DNA of 21,125 bases. Source: Parachlorella kessleri (Eukaryota > Chlorophyta > Trebouxiophyceae > Chlorellales > Chlorellaceae). A program made the translations under genes and the position numbers. Shown piece after piece: positions 1 to 11,048 of the stretch; positions within the stretch are counted from its first letter, which is position 1; the number at the start of each line of letters is the position of its first letter. Below the pieces are notes generated by a model. It was not told the DNA's origin, did no database searches, and worked only from the letters and a program-made list of their open reading frames with translations. The stretch lies in NCBI GenBank assembly GCA_001598975.1, contig BBXU01001128.1:1-21125 (forward strand), in the 5' to 3' direction.

Positions 1-12
1 GCGACCCCCCCA

Positions 13-37
13 CCCCCCCCCCCCCCCCCGGGGGGGG
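13..37. repeat. C17/G8 homopolymer junction in an RTEL1 intron
   Basis: Seventeen C are followed directly by eight G on the plus strand, within the intron after RTEL1 exon 151-74. The inner part can fold back on itself. On the RTEL1 sense strand this reads C8 then G17. Length may be inexact because homopolymers are sequencing-prone. Confidence 0.85.
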
Positions 38-73
38 TCCGCAGTGCTTTCTGGACTGCGGTTGCCCACCCAC

Positions 74-3000
74 CTTCATCTGCGCCAGCTGCGCCATTGT
101 TTGCCCGGGGCTGAAGCACCAGTAGGACAGCGTGGGCAGCATGCGGCCATCCTGCTAGGGGAGCACACGTGCCTGACCCAACCGCGTTGCCTCGCGTTTC
201 CACACATAATCCTGTAAGGCTGGTACGCTCAGCAGCACGCTGACCACTACCACATGCTGCTGCCTAGAGTAGCAGCCCGCATTGGTACCCCGGCATCCCA
301 GAGTACCTGCACCTCCGTAAGTGAAGGGAGCCGAGACTGCTTACCCGCGCCTTCTCCAGGTGCACATGCACCCTGTAGCCCAGGTGGGCGGGAGGGATGC
401 CCTGCTGCTGCAGCATCGGGTCCGGGGCGCTGGCAAAGGCCAGCCGCAGCGCCTCATCCAGGGCGTGTAGACGGTAGTTGGAGCTGCGGCTGCCGGAGCT
501 GCGTGAGGTAACAGAGAGGGAGACATGGAGACAAGGGGAGAGGGGGGGAGGGGCCAGGGCGCTGTTGTTGGAGAGCGTCTCCTGGCACCAAAGCCACTGT
601 CGTAATGGGACAGGGTCAGGCCGGGCAGCCAGCACAGGGCTGCACCCTGAAATCGTAGCTTGCTGCCCGACATGATATGAAGTGCTATGCAGTGGTGCTG
701 TAGCTGCCAAGCCCAGCTGTAGGGATGTCATGGGTCTGGCAGGGAGCCCTGTCCAAGCGGTCTGGGAGCAGACCGGGCAGGCACTAGTTGCGCTCCAGCC
801 AAAACAACCCACATCTCTGCACTGCGGCGCGCAGCAGAGCCGCAACAGTCTCCCCTCACCTCCTGCCCGCGTCCACTGCTGCGCCGGTGAGCAGGTCCAG
901 TGCCGTCTCAATGAGCGATGCCATGAGCAGGTAGGTCTCTACAGTCAGGTTGATCCTGAGGGGCACCCACAACGCACTCTCGGAAGGGTATCATGCTCTC
1001 TGGCTGAACAGCACTACGCTGCACACACCCAATGCCGGTCCGCCCATCCCTGGTTGACGGGCTTTGCCTGAGGACTGCACATCTATGCTAGTAAGTCAGA
1101 AGGGCGGCTCCCTGGCCAGTGGACTTAGCATTGCGCATTAACTGTGGAAAGTCTGGGGGGCGGGTGGGGGCCCTTTGGCCCATTTAGCACCCCCCCCCCC
1201 CCCCCGACCCAGCCCGGAACTCACTTGCCAAGGAGTTCAAAGATGAAGGCGCCGGGGCGGGTGAGCCCCTTCTCGGGGTCAACTTTCAGCGCGGCCACCT
1301 CCGCCTCCAGCCGCTGCAGCACCATCTGCAGCTGGCGCAGCTGCTGCGCCACGGCCGCATAGCTGGTGGCGCCCTTCTCTGCAGGCAGCGACAGAGCGAC
1401 AGCATTTGCATACCCGACTTGCGCGGGCGCTGTGACCTTCATCCAAGCCCAGCGCTGGGCAGTGTCTGCTCTTCTCTCCTCTCTGCGGAGCTGTTCCTGC
1501 TGGATGAGGGAAGGAGGGCTGACAGCCTGAGGGATTATTGTGGGTAGCTAGCAGGGCTGCTAGCGGGTCATGTGCGCCATCCTTTCGTGCACCGGGCAAG
1601 TCCATCGTCCCGGCGAGCCCCAACTCACGGCAGCAATACACACCACCCCAGGGTACTAGATGAGCAGGCAGTTAGTGCTGGCAGCCTCACCTTGCACCCC
1701 AAACTCGTTGACCACGTTGTCGGGGCCGTCAGCCCTGGCCACCGCCAGCTCAGCGGCTGTGCCCACCTCCACAATGCAGCCTGCCAGCACGGGGGCGGGG
1801 AGGTCGAAGGAGGCAGAGTCCGAGCACACACCCTGCATTGATACCAGGGAGGGGCGGGGCGGGGCGGGGTGGGTGGGTGGGGGTGTAAGGAATCCATGTT
1901 CATATCATATATATCATTCAATAACATCAGGGCTACCAGGTAACTATTCTAAGGTGGCAAGGGTCAGCCTGAGGGCGGTGCTGGGAAGCTTATGCTGGAG
2001 GGAGAGCTGTACAGCGAGGAAAGCAGGTATGCTTGGGTCCCCTTGGGTCCAGGGAAAGGCCCTGGCAATGGTCTAGGTACAGTGAGAGGGTGCAGGTGAG
2101 CCCCAGCACCCGAGCCATGCCAGCCGAACCCAGGGGTGACATGGCGGCACAGCCCAGCAGGCACAGCGTGGCACGCGCCTCCACGTTGTGCGCCTCGTCG
2201 AAGATGATGACCGCCTGCTCCCAGTTAATGCCCAGCCCTGTCCTGAACTTGGAGTCCAGGAGGTAGTTGTAGGGCATGAAGAGAATATCCCCCTCCTTGG
2301 CCATCTCCCTGCGGGGAATATAGTCATGACATGAACGTACTTTCTTGGAGCGCCCTGTGCAACATGTCTCTTCTAAGGGGTGTACAGGTGCTGTCGCGGT
2401 GTGCGGCAAGGCCGGAGTGCCCCAAACCCCTGGCTTACCCTGCAAGTCGCGCCCTCGGTAAGATTTGGTCCTACCCGAGAGCTTAGAGCTGTTTGCAGTG
2501 GAGTCTCTCCTGAAAATTGGAAACTCAGCTGCAGCAAAGTATCGAGCCACCCAGACCTCGCCCGTGGATCTTCAACCCATCCATCTGTTTGACCTGCTGC
2601 CGATGCGATCTCCCTTCCCACCCACTACCCGCCCCCAACCCCTGGGCCCCACCTCCCTGGGCTGTAGGGTGCAACACTCGGCTCTGGCCACCCGTCACCA
2701 TGCACACTTCCTCACTCCCTCACACAGGCTGCAGTGCATGTTTGCGCCCCACCTCCTGCCATTGAGCAGGGGCCGAGGCGCTAGGACCAATCCCACCTTC
2801 ACATGTCATGCCCCCCCCGACCCCCCCCCCCCTCCCCCAGTGCATACCCCTCAAACCCACAGACCCACCCACCCACCCCCAACCCCAGTTGAACCGCTGC
2901 TCCCCCCCCACCCCTCCCTCACCTGCCCAGGTAGTAGGGGCACAGCACCCGGCTCTGACCAAACCTCACAATGTCCTCGATGTCCAGCACCTCCTGCAGC

Positions 3001-5115
3001 GCCTCAGGGCTGCGCTTGACAAACCGCTCCACGTTCAAATGCCTGCAGGCCAGCATTGCGTGATTAGTCATGGCCGCCACTGGGTGCCCGGGTGGGCTGG
3101 CCTCCCACGGCGCTCCGCATGCCACGATTCGTGTCGCGCCAAGGCGCCATGCTGTCACCAGGCACTGTCCCTTGGCTGGGAGGGCCTTATCCGGCTGGAG
3201 AGCCTTTTCCAGCTCAGCCTGGTTGATACATAAATCACTAATAGCAGCCCCACAGGGCCAGCCTTTGTCTCTGGGTCCCACCAACCCTCCTCCCTCTGCT
3301 GGAGTCAAGCCAGTAAAGCCAAGCTCACCACCTGGGCATGGCGGCTCACCATTTGCAGGCGCGCCCTGCCACCAGCGCCCTGCAGGCCCTGTTGGCGGCC
3401 ACACCGGTGAGGGACGAGACGGAGGGGTTCAGGCAGGTCTGCTGGCGGGAGGACAGCAGCGCGTTGTTGGGCCTGCATGCACCACAGGCATTTGGCGGGC
3501 CGCTGGCTGACAGTGACTCTCCATGTAGTGCATTGAGAGGCAAGGCCATAGTTATTCAGGAACTGATTCAGAGCTACAACTAGCGCAGGACCGAACTGCT
3601 GCAAGTGCAGCCAGTGAGGATGGGTGCATGGATGGCAAAACATCAAGAGCATAACTGCATAGAACCCTGTCAGCCCAGTATACCCGTACCTCCTCTTAGA
3701 CCGCACTACCTGCCACCCTGAATGAAACATAAAGTTGCTGGAGTACATGATATGGCCGGTCCGCAACATAGCAAAGCTCCTCCATGCACACGACGTGTGA
3801 AGGCGTGGTGCATGGTGCGATGCACCAACAAGGAGTTAATCACAAGCAGTGCATGAGCAGCTCAACACCAGGCTTGCCTGTAACCTGAGTTGCGCAGCTC
3901 CTTCATGACCTGCTGCAGCTGTGAGTGGGTGCGCGAGGAGTAGATAATCACGGGCAGACCCCCTTGGCCGCTGCGGACCTTCTCGGCATTCAGCTCAGCG
4001 TATGCCTCCTGCACGACCCCAGCCCAGGCATGCTTGTGGCTGCCTGCTAGTGCTCGTAGGGTGTCACCAAGCTTGAGAGTGCCCTTCTTGAAGCTTTCAA
4101 GCATGCAGACCCACCCACCCACCAGCCATGTAGTCCAGCACAGCGACTGACTGCATTGTACCCGGTTACCAAGGTTGGCTTTCCTGCGGCAGAACTTTGT
4201 TGGCGCCTTCCACTGAATGCAGGGCCCCTTGGGTCTCTGTCACAGCAGCTCAGCTTACTTGGTGCATGGCTCCTGCTGCACCCCCACTGCAAGGAAAAGA
4301 GTGCACGGAAAGCAGGTGGAAAGTGTGCAGCGCGACAGGTAGAGCTCACCCGCAAGCCTTGCACCAGTTGGCTGGTGTGCTGCTGCCGCTGGACCTCCCC
4401 CACTCGAGCCTCTGCCTACAGAGCCGCAAGGCACCGTGCCGGCCTGTGTCACTGGTCACATCTTGCCCTGGCCGTAGGCAACTGAGACTCTCTCTGAAGT
4501 TCCTCCAACCTCTATCGGCCACCCACTGCTCCGGGGGAAGCTGCTCTTAGGCAGTGCCTATTACTTGTCCCACCACAGTGGAACAGCCCTTGGCTCTCGA
4601 TGTCAGCCTATTAGTATCATGCTGCCTTATCACAGGATATACCTTGTGGTCAACCCTCACTGGCAAGACATGCCAGGGTGCTGCACAGGGTTCCACCATA
4701 GGACAGTCACGACTGACCCTGTATGCATGGTTGCGTATGCAGTTTCAACAGTTTCAACGGCCTCACCTTGTGTATGAGGGACTCCCGCCAGGCAAGCGTG
4801 GCGCAGAGCAGGCACAGCGTTTTGCCGGTGCCCGTGGGGCTCTCCAGCAGTGCGTTCTGACCCTACAGCAGTACCCCAAGTAGCAGTCAAGCGCAGCTGT
4901 ATGCTCTTAATCAAACATGCTGCCCTGCACCGTGAGGTTGGCGCTTCGAATGCCAAGCGTGAGAGCACTCGAGCTTGGGAAGCCTGGCCACTACATCCGG
5001 AGGTTGGAGCCTGCACCTGCTGCAGCGCCTCAATGACTCTGCCCATGTACTCGAGCTGGCATGGGTAGGCATCGAAGGGGAAGCGAACTTCCACCCCCCT
5101 GCAGTGGATGGGCAT
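74..5115 (-). CDS. RTEL1: RTEL1-type Fe-S DNA helicase, N-terminal 454 residues (3' part off the left edge)
   Basis: Exons in coding order: 5115-5017, 4862-4767, 4388-4350, 4008-3878, 3472-3350, 3042-2923, 2308-2179, 1832-1691, 1378-1225, 955-860, 498-345, 151-74; all phases agree. The protein is an XPD/Rad3-like superfamily 2 helicase. Visible motifs: Walker A SPTGTGKT (K47), motif Ia SSRTHSQL (about 102-109), four Fe-S cysteines (C135, C152, C161, C197), FMPYNYLLD (213-221) and DEAH (240-243). It ends at LSYWCFSPG, before the second RecA-like domain. [16 protein letters not shown] and the SASFDL-like stretch favour RTEL1 over XPD, FANCJ or DDX11. RTEL1 proteins unwind D-loops, T-loops and G-quadruplexes in the nucleus. 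The ATG at 5115 aligns with the human RTEL1 start. The frame stays open upstream to at least 5385, so a longer N-terminus is not excluded. The 39-nt exon 4388-4350 is the least certain. Two introns use apparent GC donors (after 3878 and 2179). Confidence 0.92.
1190..1205. repeat. C16 tract (G16 on the RTEL1 sense strand)
   Basis: An uninterrupted run of 16 C lies in the RTEL1 intron just after exon 1378-1225, about 20 nt past the donor. On the sense strand it is a G-run close to the 5' splice site. Confidence 0.85.
1848..1885. repeat. G-rich GGGGC/GGGT tract upstream of RTEL1 exon 1832-1691
   Basis: Plus-strand GGGGC repeats followed by GGGT repeats fit the four-G-run pattern of a G-quadruplex. 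On the RTEL1 sense strand it is C-rich and sits just before the acceptor, so it also supplies the polypyrimidine tract. Confidence 0.75.
2811..2922. repeat. C-rich tract, G-quadruplex pattern on the RTEL1 sense strand
   Basis: The start of the intron after RTEL1 exon 3042-2923 is nearly all C with a few other bases on the plus strand, including runs at 2811-2818 and 2821-2832 and CCCA repeats around 2865-2880. The sense strand therefore has many successive GGG runs directly after the donor. The remainder of this 614-nt intron shows no exon I could support. Confidence 0.75.
3660..3719 (-). repeat. 60-bp dispersed intronic repeat, copy 1 (RTEL1 intron)
   Basis: Read on the minus strand, this 60-bp segment matches 15314-15373 (plus) without gaps at 53 of 60 positions. 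The best-conserved part is the last 37 bases, containing GGTACGGG and CTGGGCTGACAGGGTTCTA. It lies in the intron between RTEL1 exons 4 and 5 and is in the sense orientation of its host gene. Confidence 0.85.
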
Positions 5116-5946
5116 ATTGCACCCCGGTTCCTCATAACACGGGATCGCGAGCAGGGTTGAAGGCTCCGTGGCACTGCAAACCAGGTACATGGATGGACCA
5201 GCAACCCAGGGGACCCCTAACACGACAGGATGGCAGCATTGAAGTCGAAGAACACAGGCACTGCAGGCTACATTACAAAGGACTGGTATCTCAACCCTGC
5301 TCGGCTTGTGTGCATGTGAGTGATGGCACCTGCATGCCGGACACAGACCTGCGCCTATGCCGCTAAGGTAACTCGCCCTACGCATCCCATCCTCACCGTA
5401 GCGTGTACTGCGGCATGTCGATGCCTCAAGAAGTGATCAACCACATGTCTAGTACAAGCTCCTTCCTTCCTTCTTTTAGTATCTGTTGCAGTGACCATAA
5501 CCAAAACAGTCCCTTCCTTGCACTTGCAGCGTCACTGAGCTTTTGAATAGCTTTAGTCACCTGACTGGCTGAACACCCCGCGGCACACCCCCAGTTGCCA
5601 TCCGCGATTCTACATCTCCACACTCACATCATCCGCAGAGCAATAGTAACACCGACACCAAGTATTTGCCCGCACAAGGGCATCCAGCTACACGGCACCC
5701 ATGGGCCTCTGCACCCTTTTGCAGGGCGGTATCACGCCCTTGATCAGTCTACGGGAGGCAAGGCCTTGGTCACAACATGCTGCACAAGCTCGATTAGCGC
5801 CTCACCCACGGTGCAGCAGGTGCCGCACCAGGCTGCTCACCTATGCTTGGAACAGGCAAAGCCCTGTTATATCAGTCCCACCTCCCACTCCCGACCCCCC
5901 TGCCAGGTAGGCAACGTAGTCCTGCAGGGGAAGGCTTTGCCATGGT
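5116..5946. other. Divergent intergenic region, putative shared promoter
   Basis: This stretch separates the RTEL1 start (minus) from the assigned start of the next gene (plus), so both promoters probably lie here. I see no clear TATA box or other known element. A pyrimidine-rich CTTCC run is at about 5460-5477. An ATG at 5701 opens a frame that could join the downstream gene through a splice at 5904/6020, so part of this region may be its 5' exon. Confidence 0.5.
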
Positions 5947-7202
5947 ATGCTGGCAGGGTGTACCAGACGGGTTTGCGGGTCTGTCCCCAGCATTTACATT
6001 TGTTCCTCTTGTGTCTGCAGGCCCGACAGAGCTGCACCAGTTCTGCTTGGCCTGGCAGCAGCTGCAGCAGTGCTACTTTGGCAGCGGTTGAGGAAGGATG
6101 GCGGCAGCAGCAGCAGCAGCAGCAAAAGCGTGGCGGAGAGCTTTCCAAGCGTGATTCAAGGCCTACTGCTTCCAGGACAGGTACTCCATATCCATATGCT
6201 TACACGGTGGTAAGGTACCCTTGCCCTGTGTTCGTCCACTTGGCCCTGCCCTGCATATGCGCTACTGCCCGTCCGTGTGTGTGAAGCTGTGTCTAAGCAT
6301 GTGACAGAGCTTGCAGGCAGGCAACTACAGAGTGCGGCCCATGGCTGCACGTGGCTGCAGGTGCGACGAGGCCCTCCTAGCGAGGCAGATGTTAAGGAGT
6401 ACTGCATGGCGCTGGCTCGCACACGGCAGGCGACAGCCGTGCACCGCGCCATCGGCTTCATGAACGCCGGCAGCTCCACAAGGGCGATGGTTGAGCTGCG
6501 GCGCGCCCTCCATGAGAACTCGGTGTGCCGCTCGCCACTGCTCAGCAAGAACCACAGCAAGAAGGAGGTACGTGGTGGGCGGGGCTAAAGCTGCCTTAAG
6601 GGTGGTTTGCAGGGGCCTGGGGGCCGTTGCAAGAGTGAACGGTGGTGCCAGATGTTGATAGATGCCTGTGTGAAGAGGGTGCCATTGAATGTGGCTTGCT
6701 GCGGCGTCTCCGATGGATAGAGGCGAGGGTGGCCGAACTGGTTGTGCAGAGGTGACAGTATGTACGCTAGTGCTGGATGCTGCTACCATTTTGTGAAAGC
6801 AGGCAGGCTGAGGTTCTCACATCGCACATTTGGCGGCAAGCCTGTAAGATGAGCGCGCTTGTGGTTTGCTGCGTGCAGCTGGAGAACCTCTATCGGCTGC
6901 ACTTGCAGAACGCCGAGGTTCCCTCGGATTTTGCAACGCTACTGCAGCTTAGGTGAGTTGCAGCCCTGTGATGGGATGCCAATGGGAGGATGCTCAGTGC
7001 GGAAATATCAACCCCTGTTCCTGTGCCGTGGCCTGTGCATTGTTAGGGTCGCATGTCCCTGCACATTGGTAAGCCACTCTGGATAGTGTACAAGCGTACT
7101 CCTCTCTGAGGTTGCTGCAGGGCGATGCTCCAGCTGGACTTTGAGGAAGCCGAGAGAATTGAGGCGGAGGTGATGCAGCAGGGCGCCGCCTACAGCATTT
7201 GA
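5947..7202 (+). CDS. Unrecognised small protein with one membrane segment and a C-terminal helical domain
   Basis: Proposed exons 5947-6180, 6361-6567, 6879-6952 and 7121-7202 keep phase and give about 198 residues. The N-terminal part has a hydrophobic segment (VLLGLAAAAAVLLW, about residues 28-42), then a serine run from an AGC repeat. The rest is charged and probably helical. HRAIGFMNAG...MVELRRALHEN has TPR-like spacing, and the end (LENLYRLHLQNAEVP, then EEAERIEAEVMQQG) looks like another helix pair, resembling armadillo-like helical domains of plastid proteins; that resemblance is inference. I do not recognise the family. The last three exons are well supported by frame and splice sites. 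The start is not: the ATG at 5947 needs no extra intron, but an upstream ATG at 5701 spliced from 5904 to 6021 also keeps frame. It is divergent from RTEL1. Confidence 0.62.
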
Positions 7203-8053
7203 TGCAAAATGTCAGAGACTTGCAGCCATCATGGGTGGCCTGTTAGAAGAGCCAGATGGCCTGTCACTCAGTGCAGTGATCATGTCTGTACTCACTTGTC
7301 TCCTAGCCATACAGTACTCGGAAGTCGACACCAGTGTGCTCCCACTCCGTTGTACCATTTTGTTGCTGTGAGTGTAAGCTCCCTACCGCCACATCAAGCA
7401 GGGGCATTACTAAAGCATGTGAATGTCGTGGTCTCTGTCAGGCGGAGGGTAGCAAGCTGGGATGGAGATTTGGGGACCCAGCCCTCCTGTCTGGGTACGC
7501 TTGCTGGGGAGGGTGGGAAGTTGGACGCTGAGCACGACCAGAACCAACACAGCTGGACCGGTGCATTAGTTTCTGCTGAACTTTCTCCAGCAACTCTCAG
7601 CAGAGAAGTGTGCCAAAGTGTGTGGTATGTGGGTTTGTCCAGCTAGGCGGCTGGGGGCTTGCTTATGGTGAGACGTTCGTCAGGCCTCCTTTGGCACGGA
7701 GCTTTGGACTGAAGTTGGAGCCACCAATCGTTGATCGCCGTGTCATACTTAATGCCCACCGCAACTCAGGTGCTGGATCCCTCCTGCGCTCTCAGTGTTT
7801 GTCATGACAAGGCAGGCTCAGCATATTCCACGAAGTGGAGCTCCATGGAGTCTGAGAGAAGGCAGAAAGACAGCAGTGTGCCACATCATAAATACTCGTA
7901 ATGTAGAAGTGAGCCTCCCTTTTCGAAGCGGAACACCTCAACTTGGGAGGTCGCCAACTGGCCTCTCCAGTGCTGCTTCGCCACGCGGTACCTTTTGCCC
8001 TCTTTTGTCCGGCGTTGCGAAGCCTGAAAAACCGCGCCTATACCCATAAAGCC
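7203..8053 (+). other. Intergenic region: 3' UTR of the upstream gene and promoter of the STIMATE-like gene
   Basis: No conserved coding motif, RNA gene or clear repeat was seen. Short open frames here lack splice partners or recognisable sequence. Confidence 0.5.
7373..7377 (+). other. Possible TGTAA polyadenylation signal
   Basis: TGTAA, the usual poly(A) signal of chlorophycean algae, lies about 170 nt after the stop at 7202. It is a five-base match only, so support is weak. Confidence 0.3.
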
Positions 8054-10133
8054 ATGCCGCAGCAATGCCGTCTGCTGGTTGGAGCGTCTGCTATAGCAGC
8101 ACAAGCTGTTCTGGCGGTGCTCGCCTTTGCCTCTCTAGTATACAAGAGGTGAGGTAGTGTCTTGCTACTTAGAGGCCGCATTGTGACCAAGGCACGTACT
8201 CACAGGAGCTAAGCTAGAAGCTGCGCTTGAGTGCAAAGGCAGTGCTAGCAGGCATGATGTATTTTGTCCTTGGCCGCGCGCAGGCACCGGGAGCGGCCAC
8301 AGCGTCCAATGCTTATATGGGGCTTGGACGTCAGCAAGCAAGTTGTTTCCATGCTGGCGGCCCACTTTTGTGGTGAGCTCAGCTGCAGTTTGCTTGCTCA
8401 AGCGTACTGGTAACAGTAACTTGCCATGCAATGGTGCCCAGCAAGTGCCACCCTGCTTGGGTGATGCATCCAGTGCTTGCTGTCCATGCTCGGCTTACCT
8501 CGCAAATACTTGAGGCGGATGGCCTGAATTGCAAGCTTTGACCTGTCCAGGAATGCTGATAGCTATAATCGCACATCAGACTGCTACCAACACCTCAGAG
8601 TGTGCGTGGTACTTTGTTGCTTACACTTTTGATACGACGCTCGGGCTGCTGCTGACTATTGTGTTCCACAAGACCATTCTTAAGGTGAGCGCCTGGCTAT
8701 CAACTTGGGAGTCAAAGCTGTTATATGTTGAAACATGCGCACAGTGAGGCATAATTTACCCGAGAAGGGGTTCATGGTTTCTGTCAATGGATAAATAAAA
8801 TGCTGCTGAAGGGGGATGTCTGGTGTTGCAGTTTGCCAAGTGCTGGAAGAAGCGGTATGGCCTCCCGAAGGCAACTGTGTCCGAGAGCTGGTATGACGTG
8901 GTGGCCCTGTGTGGGAACTATGGTAAGTGTGTGGCCGCCTGGCAGGCTATGCAGTGAATGCTACTCACTGAAAATGGCCGCCGGGTTGCCTCTTGCTGTC
9001 GCTGAGAAGACCCGTCTTGTTTGCTGCAGGGGACCCGCCATCGCTATACAAGTGGTTCTTGCAAATGTCCGAGTGGGTGCTATGCGTTGTTGCTGCCAGG
9101 GCAGTCTGTGGCACACTGGTGAGTCGTCAGCCTGGGTGCCCCGTGGCTGCCTCCAAAATAAATAAATAAATAAATACGCCCAGCCCCCGCCGCCCAGCCG
9201 TAGCTGGGCGCCGAGTGATGCCCTGTGGGCACCTGCCAGGGGCGTGGGTTAAGGGAGCGCCATCGGTTGTACCTCATGGGCACGTAGCCCACAAGGTGGC
9301 CTCAGGCGCTACCGGGTGGAGGGCGAGGGTGGGTACAACCCACCCTGCCTCCCAGCCCAGCAAGAGTTAACCCATGCCCTGGCGGGGGGTGCGCCGTGCG
9401 GAGTTGGATACACTGCAGTTGGGGTGACGCTCCATGCTACGGCGTGCCTTTACAATCTGTCTTAGGGATGTGACGGCGTGGATGTGGAGCTTGGTCATGA
9501 GTTTGAGGGCTTCAGTGCCAGTGAGGCCCAGCTTTTCTAATGCTTTCTGGGTTGGAGGCTGCCTCCATTGGTACCCGACATGGCTCGTCTGGGCTTTTGT
9601 GCGTTTTTCGTTGCTAGCGCTTTCTGCATGGGGAAACAAGTCGGTAACATACTGGAGAGACCTGTTGTGGTGGCTGGCTAATTATGTCTGAGCAAGCATG
9701 TGGGTGCCTTGGCGCAGGTCATCTTGCTTGGCCGGGTGCTAGGCCATGTCGCGGAGGCCCTAGACGATGCTTTCAGAGGCCATCCAACGCTGCTGCTCTA
9801 CTTTGTGATGATCTGCTGTCCCCTATGTATGAACATGATACAGGTATGGCCGCAACGGGTGTTCTTTGCAGGCTGGCATCGGGACTGCCACATGAAACGT
9901 TTTGTTGCCAGCCTTAGTCAGCTGCTGTGTACATCCACTCTGCATCATTCCAGGTCCTTAGCTTCAACGGTGATCCCCTGCTGCAGGTGCTCATCCAGGA
10001 TGCCATCATCAAGTGGCAGAAGCCAGCCTCTGCCAGCACCAGCCTCAAGCAGCTAGAGGTGATGCCAGAGTCACTGGAGCAGAGCGAGAGAGCTGGCCTG
10101 CTGGAGGCAGTACACCCTGGCGGTACTGCGTAG
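8054..10133 (+). CDS. STIMATE/TMEM110-family multi-pass membrane protein
   Basis: Exons 8054-8148, 8284-8372, 8551-8684, 8832-8922, 9030-9118, 9718-9843 and 9987-10133 give 256 residues with consistent phases. Family marks: an N-terminal membrane helix ending LVYKR, IWGLDVSKQ (human STIMATE has WRIWFFDTSKQ), a DTTLGLLL membrane segment, the CGNYGDPP turn (human EYGDP), then two further hydrophobic stretches and a lysine-containing tail. Animal STIMATE sits in the endoplasmic reticulum and promotes STIM1-Orai calcium signalling; plants and algae lack a clear STIM, so the algal role may differ. An acceptor at 9954 would add 11 residues in frame; 9987 fits the family alignment better. The start ATG has a GCC context just before it. 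Intron 9119-9717 is unusually long because it carries a retroposon-like insertion. Confidence 0.85.
9145..9567 (-). mobile_element. 5'-truncated non-LTR retrotransposon (LINE-like) remnant with target-site duplication
   Basis: The 11-bp direct repeat GGCTGCCTCCA is at 9145-9155 and 9557-9567. Between them, on the minus strand, is about 400 bp laid out like a LINE 3' end: an open frame (ALEKLGLTGTEALKL... to a stop at 9367), an untranslated stretch with two perfect hairpins (9-bp stem 9326-9346; 8-bp stem 9191-9210), then a (TATT)n tail at about 9156-9176. It lies antisense in an intron of the STIMATE-like gene. The peptide is not similar to a reverse transcriptase core that I can recognise, so the class rests on structure. 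The open frame continues through the duplication, which would be host sequence. Confidence 0.55.
9191..9210 (-). repeat. Perfect 8-bp hairpin next to the (TATT)n tail
   Basis: CGCCCAGC and GCTGGGCG flank a four-base loop. Some LINE reverse transcriptases recognise a 3' stem-loop beside a short-repeat tail, and this hairpin is in that position. Confidence 0.6.
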
Positions 10134-11048
10134 CCCTGGCTGGCAGCAGCCTGTAGTGCCCCATTGGGGCGTGACTTGTTAATGAGCACTGACAGCTTCG
10201 GCACTTAATGTGTGCTATTTGTGCTCCATGTGCTGGAGTCTGTGTTTTTTTGGTTAACAGTTGTGTTAAGAGAAGTCGATGGGAGCTGTGCTAGTAGGGA
10301 ATTCTTGCATTACTCCTAGGGCCTTGTTTAGGTTTGTACTATGTAGGCGCTTTTTTTCGGTTTCCCTTGGCTGTTCATTGCATGCCACTCGGCCAGGGCG
10401 TAGGCCTGGGTTGACCTCTATTCAGTGGCATTGCAACTATTCAGGCCCTTGCATAGGGCCTGCTGCCCTATCCCCCAGTTGCCCAGCCTCCCTCCAGCCT
10501 GCCAACGCCATTGCAATGCTGTTACAAGGACTGTGCAGCCTGCAGTCTGGAGGTGCCCTGCTTGGCAACCTGCACTACTGCATAACTGAGCGTAGTGACC
10601 TTGCCATGGAATATGTGTTTTGGGGTTTGCCTGCAGGCTCTGATTACGGCAATAGGCTTGGCAGCTAATCTTGCACCACGCCTTGGCTTTAACCCAGTTG
10701 AGGTCACGAAGATTAGGCAGGCAGACCAGATGGTCAGAGGGATGGATGCCTTCATGGGTGCTTCGCATGCTGGGTTCAAACCTGGCGCCCTCTCCGCACA
10801 GCTTCTGCTTTACCAAGCCTGTTTCATAAAGGAGTTTACCTTCCAATCACCTAGAAAACGAGCTGCGAACACGTACAGGATAGATCGCTACACTATGTCA
10901 ATGATGCTGTACCATCATGGCCGTTTGTTTTAGGGATTCCTGATAATTTTGCGAGGGACCAGGAGGGGTAGGTATCGAAGTTTTGGCTGGTTCTAGGCAG
11001 GCTGTGCGGAGATCACTTCAGTGGAACAGACTCCTGTCTACGGCTAAG
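10134..11048 (+). other. Intergenic region: 3' UTR of the STIMATE-like gene and promoter of the DDT/zinc-finger gene
   Basis: No recognised gene was found. Overlapping open frames on both strands (10595-10933 plus, 10418-10846 minus) share no family motif that I know. GGTTCAAACC at about 10775 resembles a tRNA B box, but no tRNA cloverleaf forms. No TGTAA signal was seen. Confidence 0.5.

Noticed and set aside
2465..3019. 184-residue proline-rich plus-strand open frame
   Set aside because: It is low-complexity translation of C-rich intron sequence and overlaps RTEL1 exons in antisense.
10760..10810. tRNA or tRNA-derived SINE suggested by GGTTCAAACC
   Set aside because: The T-stem does not pair on either strand and no convincing A box and cloverleaf could be drawn.
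10418..10933. Overlapping open frames on both strands as a gene
   Set aside because: There are no family motifs, and the frames look like chance in GC-rich DNA.
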